A program made the position numbers and the translations under genes. Shown in pieces: positions 1 through 5,498 of a stretch of DNA of 5,498 nt. The notes beneath the pieces were generated by a model. It worked only from the letters and a program-made list of their open reading frames with translations. It did not search any database and was not told where the DNA came from. This stretch comes from JBDSYA01 sp039925865 (lineage in GTDB: Bacteria; Bacteroidota; Ignavibacteria; Tepidaquicellales; Tepidaquicellaceae), in NCBI GenBank assembly GCA_039925865.1, contig JBDSYA010000155.1, positions 1-5,498 on the forward strand. The letters run 5' to 3'. Numbering within the stretch: position 1 is the stretch's first letter; every line of letters begins with the position of its first letter.

Positions 1-1196
1 TAAATGTCCGTTCATATGGAGAAGATCCTGAGCTTGTTTCTGTTATGGCAAATCAATTTATAAAAGGTTTGCAGGATGGATATGTGATAGCAACTGCTAA
101 ACATTTTCCCGGTCACGGAGATACAGATATTGATTCACATAATGATCTCCCTGTTTTGAATTTTACAAAAGAACGTCTTGATAACCTGGAGCTGATACCT
201 TTTAAAAGTGCAATAAAAAATGATGTGATGTCAGTAATGATAGCTCATCTTGCTTTGCCTTCACTTGAAAAGGAAAATTTCCTTCCGGCATCACTTTCAA
301 AAAATATCATAGAGACTGTCTTAATAGATGAGCTCAAATTTAAAGGGCTTATTGTAACAGATGCACTGAACATGGCAGGTGTTGTAAAACATTTTTCTAC
401 TCAGGAAGTAGCATTGAGATGTGTAAATGCCGGCATTGACCTGATACTAATGCCACAGGGTGAATCTGAAACTATATCTGCAATAGAAACTGCTGTAAAC
501 AACGGCGCCATCAGTGAAGAGAGGATCGACAGATCAGTAAAAAAAATACTGAATGCTAAGAAATGGTTAAAGCTTGATGAGAATAAATTTTCGGATTTAG
601 ATAAGATTCCGGATATAATTAATTCAATGGAAGCGAAAAATATTTCAAGGCAGATTGCAGATGAATCTTTAACTCTTGTGAAAAACGAAAATAATATCTT
701 ACCTTTTGCTAATGCGCCAAAACAAAGCTGCCTGATCATCTCTATGAATAATGGAAATGAAAAAGCAAACTCAGATTATTTTCTGAATAAGTTCAGCGAA
801 AAAAATAATTTCAGCTCAACTTCATTTTATGATATATCTGGAGAAGTAACCAATACCGAAGAAATATTAATGGACGCAGTTAATTATGATGTAATAATTA
901 TTCCGATCTATGCAAAAGTAAAAATAAAAACAGGAACCGTCGGGCTGCCTCAATCTCAAATTGCTTTGGTCAACTCACTGGAAAGCTTAAACAAAAAAGT
1001 GGTGGTTGTTTCTTTTGGAAATCCATATCTGATACAAGGTTTTCCTGATATTGACTCGTATGTTTGTGCTTATGCTGATGCAGAAACTTCCATTAATTCT
1101 GCGATTGATGCATTTTACGGAACGATTAAGTTTAAAGGAAAATTACCTGTAACTATAAGCGAAAATTTCAAATACGGTAGTGGGATTACAAATTAA
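1..1196 (+). CDS. nagZ: GH3 beta-N-acetylglucosaminidase, NagZ-like (5' end outside window)
   Basis: Partial gene. The frame is open from position 3 and reads NVRSYGEDPELVSVM before the first ATG at 45. That upstream stretch is conserved GH3 sequence, so the ATG at 45 is internal and the true start lies before the window. About 397 residues are visible. Numbering from the Met at 45, residues 19-32 carry the NagZ signature KHFPGHGDT..DSH; D30 and H32 match the Asp-His dyad that acts as general acid/base in this family. TDALNM at 105-110 places the catalytic nucleophile at D106 (codon 360-362). From about residue 205 (SLTLVKNENNILPF) to the end is the GH3 C-terminal domain, with the typical VVSFGNPY near the end. 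Family members remove terminal GlcNAc from muropeptides or other glycans during cell-wall recycling or glycan breakdown. The protein ends after this domain, so it lacks the beta-lactamase-like module fused to many Bacteroidota homologues. Localisation cannot be judged without the N-terminus. Family and catalytic residues are secure; the exact substrate is inferred. Confidence 0.93.
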   Translation, partial: NVRSYGEDPELVSVMANQFIKGLQDGYVIATAKHFPGHGDTDIDSHNDLPVLNFTKERLDNLELIPFKSAIKNDVMSVMIAHLALPSLEKENFLPASLSKNIIETVLIDELKFKGLIVTDALNMAGVVKHFSTQEVALRCVNAGIDLILMPQGESETISAIETAVNNGAISEERIDRSVKKILNAKKWLKLDENKFSDLDKIPDIINSMEAKNISRQIADESLTLVKNENNILPFANAPKQSCLIISMNNGNEKANSDYFLNKFSEKNNFSSTSFYDISGEVTNTEEILMDAVNYDVIIIPIYAKVKIKTGTVGLPQSQIALVNSLESLNKKVVVVSFGNPYLIQGFPDIDSYVCAYADAETSINSAIDAFYGTIKFKGKLPVTISENFKYGSGITN

Positions 1197-1203
1197 AAAA
1201 CTG

Positions 1204-3303
1204 ATGAGATATTTTTTCTCATTTATAATACTTTTTACTTTTATGAAGACATCTTTGTATTCACAGGATTTTATTCAAAAATTTGATGGTATTAATTTTA
1301 ATATTAATGGTAATATTTCTTACGCACCCTTTAATGGAGGTCTTAATAATGCAAGATTTCAATATATAGATATTGACGGAAATAACACGCTCGACCTCTT
1401 TATGTTTGATTCAGATACAACTCTGTATTATTATAAAAATACCGGTACTCCGCAAAACGCATCCTATAAACTGACTTCGTCACGTTTTGAAAACCTTCAT
1501 TTCAGAAATTGGTTTTATTTTGTTGACATGGACAATGATTCGGATAATGATCTTTTTACGGGAGGCGAAAACCAAACTGTAAAATATTATAAAAATACCG
1601 GCTCAGCATCAGTGCCTTCATTCATTCTTATGATTGAAGAGCTTCGTACGAGTACTGATACCGTGATCTACAGCGAGTCTAACTCTGTTCCGATTTTTTA
1701 TGATCTTGACGGTGACGGCGATAAAGATTTCTTTACAGGTCAGCAGCTCGGAACAATTGCATATTATGAAAATATTGGAAGTCAGAATAATTTTTCATTT
1801 AAGTTTATCACGGATATCTGGCAGGATCTTCTGATAATTTCACCCGCGCTTTTACATAACAATAATATGTTTAATGATAATGAAAGACACGGGGCTAATT
1901 CTCTTGAGTTTACCGATATTGACAATGATAATGATTTTGATCTTTTCTGGGGCGACTTGTTTTCAAAAGGGATTTATTATATTCAAAACAACGGCTCGGC
2001 AACCACGCCTGATGTTGCTATTTTAGATTCAATTTATCCACACAATTCTTCTTTCATTTCACAGGGTTATAACTCGACGAGATTTGTAGATATTGATGCA
2101 GATGGTGATAAAGACCTTTTCATATCCGTGTTATATCTTTCCCAAAATGTTAAAAATTTTGTTTTCTACAGGAATAACGGTTCTGCATCGATTCCTGATT
2201 TTCAAAGAGTAAGTGACAATTATCTTAACAACGTTGACGTTGGAGGAACGAGTAATATTTCATTTGTTGATATTGATAACGATAATGATAAAGATCTTTT
2301 TATAGGAAGCGACTTGTCAAGAATTTCTTATTTTAGAAATGAAGGAACATCTCAGGTTCCATCATTTACTCTCATATCGGATTCACTGCCCATACTTTCC
2401 GCAAGTTTTAATTATGCACCTTCATTTGCTGATCTGGACAATGACGGTGATAAAGATATGATACTTGGCAGTTATATAAAAGATTCTTTATGGTTTTACA
2501 GAAATACAGGCTCTTCAACTTCATTTAATTTTACACTAGAAGCAAGAGGACATCAGATAGGGCTTTCAACACTGGGACAGAGCAGCACTCCTGCATTTGC
2601 CGATATTGATAACGATAATGATAAAGATCTTTTTATAGGAGCCACTAACGGAAGAATTTTCTTTTATGAGAATACAGGAACAGCTGCAAATTTTCAATTT
2701 ACATTCAGAATTAATTTTTATAATTCGATTGATGTGGGTGATGAAAGTGTTCCGAGATTTTTTGATATTGACAATGATAATGATCAGGATCTTTTTATCG
2801 GAACGCGTGAAGGTAAAATTGTTTTTTACAGGAACGACGGAAATTCACAAAATCCTAATTTTGTTTTTCAGACTAACGAATATAAAAATATTAATGTACA
2901 ACAATATGCCTGTCCTGAATTTGTAGATATTGATAATGATACTGATCCCGATCTTTTTGCCGGCAATAATAAAGGTGGATTATTTTATTTTGAGAATAAT
3001 GAAGTCTCGGGCATAAATATTCTTTCTGCTAATATCCCTGAAGGCTTCAAACTGTATCAAAATTATCCTAACCCTTTCAACCCGGTTACAACCATAAAAT
3101 TTGATGTCAAAACTAATTCAATTATAAAGCTCAATATTTTTGATGCACTTGGAAAACACGTGACTCAACTGGTCGATCAGACTCTAAATGCCGGAAGCTA
3201 TTCATTTATGTTTAATGCATCTGATCTTCCAAGCGGTATATACTTCTACAAAATTGAATCATCGGATTTTTCTGAAAATAAAAAAATGTTGTTTATTAAA
3301 TAA
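1204..3303 (+). CDS. Secreted FG-GAP/VCBS-repeat protein with T9SS type A sorting tail
   Basis: A 699-residue protein if started at ATG 1204. I prefer this start to the GTG at 1180 because it puts a signal peptide (MRYFFSFIILFTF...SLYSQ, cut near residue 20) at the N-terminus and clears the upstream gene's stop by 7 bases; the GTG would overlap that gene by 17 bases. Ten repeats follow, each with a calcium-type loop of the form DIDNDNDKDLF. The loops begin at residues 56, 108, 167, 238, 296, 356, 410, 467, 521 and 575. Each repeat also has an (F/Y)Y.NTG-like strand about 20 residues later. Nine loops keep Asp at positions 1, 3, 5, 7 and 9; the first (DIDGNNTLD) does not. Such repeats form beta-propeller blades and are usually extracellular. 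Residues 611-699 are the T9SS tail (LYQNYPNPFNP, DALGK, PSGIYFY, KKM), so the mature protein should cross the outer membrane by T9SS. The ligand or role is unknown; adhesion or glycan binding is only a guess. It probably shares a transcript with the hydrolase upstream. Confidence 0.92.
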   Translation: MRYFFSFIILFTFMKTSLYSQDFIQKFDGINFNINGNISYAPFNGGLNNARFQYIDIDGNNTLDLFMFDSDTTLYYYKNTGTPQNASYKLTSSRFENLHFRNWFYFVDMDNDSDNDLFTGGENQTVKYYKNTGSASVPSFILMIEELRTSTDTVIYSESNSVPIFYDLDGDGDKDFFTGQQLGTIAYYENIGSQNNFSFKFITDIWQDLLIISPALLHNNNMFNDNERHGANSLEFTDIDNDNDFDLFWGDLFSKGIYYIQNNGSATTPDVAILDSIYPHNSSFISQGYNSTRFVDIDADGDKDLFISVLYLSQNVKNFVFYRNNGSASIPDFQRVSDNYLNNVDVGGTSNISFVDIDNDNDKDLFIGSDLSRISYFRNEGTSQVPSFTLISDSLPILSASFNYAPSFADLDNDGDKDMILGSYIKDSLWFYRNTGSSTSFNFTLEARGHQIGLSTLGQSSTPAFADIDNDNDKDLFIGATNGRIFFYENTGTAANFQFTFRINFYNSIDVGDESVPRFFDIDNDNDQDLFIGTREGKIVFYRNDGNSQNPNFVFQTNEYKNINVQQYACPEFVDIDNDTDPDLFAGNNKGGLFYFENNEVSGINILSANIPEGFKLYQNYPNPFNPVTTIKFDVKTNSIIKLNIFDALGKHVTQLVDQTLNAGSYSFMFNASDLPSGIYFYKIESSDFSENKKMLFIK
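2269..2307 (+). repeat. 39-base perfect direct repeat, copy 1
   Basis: This segment is base-for-base identical to 2602-2640, 333 bases downstream, including every synonymous position. It encodes DIDNDNDKDLFIG, the calcium loop of repeat 6. The flanking bases differ at both ends (T and A here, C and G in the other copy), so the identity stops exactly at the loop. Confidence 0.92.
2602..2640 (+). repeat. 39-base perfect direct repeat, copy 2
   Basis: Identical partner of 2269-2307, encoding the calcium loop of repeat 8. Repeat 9 at 2764-2802 is closely similar but differs at several bases. Confidence 0.92.
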
Positions 3304-3356
3304 ATTAAAAGTAATTTTATAGAAATAATACATAATCACAAACATTAAAAACAAAA
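3304..3356 (+). other. Short A/T-rich intergenic gap
   Basis: These 53 bases separate the two T9SS cargo genes. There is no hairpin with a T-tract, no recognisable -35/-10 pair, no TTTG/TAnnTTTG Bacteroidota-type promoter and no Shine-Dalgarno sequence before the ATG at 3357. This is compatible with read-through from the upstream gene, but an AT-rich promoter cannot be excluded by eye. Confidence 0.5.
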
Positions 3357-5207
3357 ATGAAAAAAATTTTACTTCTTTCATTAATAATTATTTCATTTAA
3401 TGCAATAATTATTAAAGAAACTAATGCAGGCGACAGGAATATTCTTGTTGAGAGGTTTACAAGTTCAACTTGCCCTCCGTGCGCTACATATAATCCAAAT
3501 CTTGACGCATTTTTATCCTCATCTGATCCAAATAAAGTAACCAGTATCAGCTATCATATGAACTGGCCGGCTCCCGGTAATGATCCGATGTTTTTATCAA
3601 ATCAAATTGATAATACAGCCAGAAGAACTAATTATGGTGTGAACTCAATCCCTTACTGGTTTTTTGATGGATCATATATCGGAGGAGTTTCATCAGGACA
3701 AATTCAGTCTGCTTATAATAACAGAGAAAGTGTATTGAGCCCTCTTACGATAGTTGTCAGAGAAACAAGATCAGGAAGCATAGTTACTGTCAAAGCAGAA
3801 ATTTACTGTGAATTTGCAGTTTCAAATCCGAGTGCATTTGTACATTTTGCAGTCATAGAAAGACCAGTGCAATATCCTTTTCCTCCGGGAACAAATGGTG
3901 AAAGTCTGTTTCATGATGTAATGAGAAAAATGCTGCCGAGCGCAACAGGCACACCGGTGACTTTACTTCCCGGCAAAAAGATCACTCTTGAATACAATTA
4001 TACAATTGATCCGACATGGCAGGCTGATAGAATATATACAAATGTATTCGTTCAGGGATTTGCAAATGAAATATATAATACTGCAGGACCTACAAGAGAT
4101 TTTAATCTCACCTCTGCTCCTTCGTATAAAGTTGTAAATCCGGGTCAGGCACAATCTGCAGATTATAAAGTTTTTATTCCTGTGGTTGCAAGTGGTTATA
4201 ATTCACCTGTTTCTTTTACAGCTGCATTAGAAACACCTCAGGCAGGAATTAATTTAGTATTTCCGGGCGGCACTTCAATAAATAATTTTCCGGATTCATT
4301 AAGTTTAAATGTGTCTTCAAATGCTTCTGTACCTGCAGGTGCTTATAAGATCATTGTGACAGGTACTAGTGTAAGCGGAAGAGTTCATAAAACTATTGTG
4401 AATTATCTTGTGGGAAAGAATTATGGAATTTTCGCTGCAAGCAGGCCTCAGGCATCTTACAAGGTTGATAATATTTCGTACAGCACTGCAAAATTATTTG
4501 TTTGGGATTTTGGAACATCGCATACTCTTGAAGCTGTGTCACCCGTCACAATCGGCAGCACAAGATATGTTTTTGATAACTGGAGCAACGGCGGCCCGAT
4601 ACTGCAGAATATAACTGTGGGCACAGCAGAGATCAATTATCTGGCTACTTATAAAATTCAGTATAAATTAATTTCGTCTGTCGTTCCTGTGGATCTTCCG
4701 GTAACTGTTAATGGCGGCAATACTTTTTATGATTCTTCCGCAACAGCCACAATTACTGCGAATCCGTTTCAAGTCAGCCACAATGGTAAAACATATTATT
4801 TCAAATCATGGGAAGGTTCGGGAATAGGTTCATACACGGGCACCAATGTGAGTCCTTCGATCGCAATTAATAATGTACTTCTGGAGAAAGCGATTTACGA
4901 TACTATTGATGTGGGTATTTCTAATTATAATTCTCTTATTCCGGAAAAATTTGCTTTGTATCAAAATTTTCCGAATCCATTTAATCCAACAACAAACATA
5001 AGATTCGATATTGCAAAATCAACCTTTACTTCAATTGCAGTTTATGATGCTCTTGGAAAAGAAGTTGACAGGTTAGTAAATCAAAATTTAACTCCGGGTG
5101 GTTATGAATATTCATTCAATGCCTCAAATTATCCAAGCGGTATTTATTATTATCAGATTAATACGAATGCTTTTACTGAAATTAAAAAGATGATATTGTT
5201 GAAGTAA
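3357..5207 (+). CDS. Secreted Omp28/thioredoxin-like protein (CPPC) with InlB-like repeats and T9SS tail
   Basis: A 616-residue protein. Residues 1-24 look like a signal peptide (MKKILLLSLIIISF..., likely cut after ETNA) with no lipobox Cys, so it is not a lipoprotein. Residues about 28-125 resemble a thioredoxin fold: VERFTSSTCPPCATYNP holds a CPPC motif (C39, C42), and SIPYWFFDG supplies the cis-Pro candidate P99. Residues about 128-240 match the beta-rich part of Omp28-like proteins, including HFAVIERP and LFHDVMRKMLPS. Residues about 255-350 look like another beta-sandwich domain. Two InlB-B-like repeats follow, about 353-432 and 433-516, marked by YVFDNWSNGG and YYFKSWEGSG. Residues 528-616 are a T9SS type A tail. 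The ATG at 3357 is the only start that keeps the signal peptide. The leader is A-rich without a Shine-Dalgarno sequence. Domain limits are by eye. Disulphide chemistry outside the cell is plausible from CPPC but unproven; the only other Cys is C151. Substrate and partner are unknown. Confidence 0.9.
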   Translation: MKKILLLSLIIISFNAIIIKETNAGDRNILVERFTSSTCPPCATYNPNLDAFLSSSDPNKVTSISYHMNWPAPGNDPMFLSNQIDNTARRTNYGVNSIPYWFFDGSYIGGVSSGQIQSAYNNRESVLSPLTIVVRETRSGSIVTVKAEIYCEFAVSNPSAFVHFAVIERPVQYPFPPGTNGESLFHDVMRKMLPSATGTPVTLLPGKKITLEYNYTIDPTWQADRIYTNVFVQGFANEIYNTAGPTRDFNLTSAPSYKVVNPGQAQSADYKVFIPVVASGYNSPVSFTAALETPQAGINLVFPGGTSINNFPDSLSLNVSSNASVPAGAYKIIVTGTSVSGRVHKTIVNYLVGKNYGIFAASRPQASYKVDNISYSTAKLFVWDFGTSHTLEAVSPVTIGSTRYVFDNWSNGGPILQNITVGTAEINYLATYKIQYKLISSVVPVDLPVTVNGGNTFYDSSATATITANPFQVSHNGKTYYFKSWEGSGIGSYTGTNVSPSIAINNVLLEKAIYDTIDVGISNYNSLIPEKFALYQNFPNPFNPTTNIRFDIAKSTFTSIAVYDALGKEVDRLVNQNLTPGGYEYSFNASNYPSGIYYYQINTNAFTEIKKMILLK

Positions 5208-5252
5208 TTTTTAAATCAACAATTTCTAAAAAATTGTAAAATATTTTAAGCT

Positions 5253-5287
5253 AATCCTGAATCGAAATACGGTTCAGGATTTTTTTT
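5253..5287 (+). terminator. Strong intrinsic (Rho-independent) terminator
   Basis: The arms AATCCTGAATCG (5253-5264) and CGGTTCAGGATT (5270-5281) pair over 12 positions, with one G-U pair and a 5-base loop AAATA. A run of eight T (5280-5287) follows, overlapping the base of the stem. It begins 45 bases after the stop codon of the CPPC protein gene, and no comparable structure lies between the three genes, so it probably ends their shared transcript. Confidence 0.93.
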
Positions 5288-5498
5288 ATGAAGCTAATAA
5301 CACTCATATTTTTTTTGTAAATATTACGGGCTTATAAAGGTTTGGTATGACTTTTACTTTCTGATTTTAAAAGCGTTTTCGGATAAAGTAAAATTGTAAA
5401 CAGAAATGTCACATCCGTCCAAAACGATATTCGATTTTACCTCTAAGTCTCAAAGACTCCAATAAAAATTGTTCAAATTTATATCACTTTGATTCTTC
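5288..5498. other. Non-coding 3' region, no gene recognised
   Basis: I see no credible gene on either strand. The longest plus-strand start-to-stop reading here is a 19-codon peptide from 5406; on the minus strand a 24-codon open stretch (5483-5412) follows an in-frame stop. The only structure noted is a 9-base inverted repeat, TTTTACTTT (5352-5360) with AAAGTAAAA (5385-5393), and a short one, AGTCT/AGACT (5446-5458). Neither has a terminator-type T-tract. The stretch may hold the promoter of a gene beyond the window, but no clear promoter pair is visible. Confidence 0.6.

Larger units (their letters stand above)
1369..2958 (+). repeat. Ten-copy coding repeat array (Asp-rich calcium loops)
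   Basis: Loop codons start at 1369, 1525, 1702, 1915, 2089, 2269, 2431, 2602, 2764 and 2926. Spacings are 156, 177, 213, 174, 180, 162, 171, 162 and 162 bases, that is 52-71 residues. The last four intervals are the most even (54-57 residues), and the clearest unit there reads P.F.DIDNDNDKDLFIG...G.I.FY.N.G. Copies 1-5 are more divergent in length and sequence. At DNA level the loops are runs of GAT, AAT and GAC codons. Confidence 0.9.

Noticed and set aside
401..739. Minus-strand open frame of 112 codons
   Set aside because: It lies wholly inside the NagZ-like gene, which has clear family motifs on the plus strand; its translation shows no recognisable domain.
2666..2926. Plus-strand open frame of 86 codons in another frame
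   Set aside because: It is a shadow of the repeat gene, produced by the repetitive GAT/AAT codons; its Ile/Met-rich product follows from reading those codons out of frame.
1369..2958. GAT/AAT-rich DNA repeats as a CRISPR array or DNA-level tandem satellite
   Set aside because: The repeats are in frame, vary in spacing and sequence, and encode calcium loops; this is a protein repeat array.
3963..4154. Minus-strand open frame of 63 codons
   Set aside because: Antisense to the Omp28-like part of the CPPC protein, with no domain or start signal.
4408..4614. Plus-strand open frame of 68 codons
   Set aside because: Out-of-frame reading within the CPPC protein gene, whose own frame shows conserved InlB-like repeats there.
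5315..5338. TTGTAA and TATAAA as a sigma-70-type promoter
   Set aside because: The spacer is only 12 bases, too short for a working -35/-10 pair, and no Bacteroidota-type TTTG/TAnnTTTG pair fits well.
5406..5465. Possible 19-residue peptide starting MSHPSKTIF
   Set aside because: Very short, no ribosome binding site, no family resemblance; expected by chance.
5409..5483. Minus-strand 24-codon open stretch ending ..KIEYRFGRM before a stop
   Set aside because: It could be the tail of a minus-strand gene entering from the right, but an in-frame stop at 5484-5486 cuts it off and no frameshift can be shown from so little sequence.

Overview
The window is AT-rich (roughly one-third G+C by eye) and looks like ordinary chromosome from a low-GC member of the Bacteroidota/Chlorobiota/Ignavibacteriota group. 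The strongest clue is a near-identical C-terminal tail on two consecutive genes. It begins LYQN(Y/F)PNPFNP, continues with DALGK, and ends PSGIY(F/Y)Y...KKM..(I/L)K, which is the type A sorting signal for the type IX secretion system (T9SS). This wording of the tail is especially common in Ignavibacteria-like genomes. No clear Shine-Dalgarno sequence stands before either complete gene, and both starts sit in A-rich leaders, which also fits that group. The taxonomic call is inference.

Layout: everything called is on the + strand. (1) Positions 1-1196 hold the 3' part of a family 3 glycoside hydrolase of the NagZ type (exo-beta-N-acetylglucosaminidase); its first part lies before the window. 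(2) After a 7-base gap, positions 1204-3303 encode a secreted protein of ten FG-GAP/VCBS-type calcium-loop repeats plus a T9SS tail. (3) After 53 bases, positions 3357-5207 encode a secreted multidomain protein: signal peptide, thioredoxin-like domain with a CPPC motif, Omp28-like beta region, a further beta domain, two InlB-B-like repeats and a T9SS tail. (4) A strong intrinsic terminator lies at 5253-5287. The remaining roughly 210 bases have no convincing gene.

The three genes share a strand, have short gaps and no visible terminator between them, so they may be read as one transcript ending at 5253-5287. The functional link is loose: the first gene probably acts on muropeptides or other GlcNAc-containing glycans, while the other two are predicted to cross the outer membrane by T9SS and be attached to the surface or released.

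I found no convincing undescribed system. The points most worth a second look are a 39-base perfect DNA repeat inside the repeat gene (a sign of recent duplication or conversion) and the unusual domain order of the CPPC protein.
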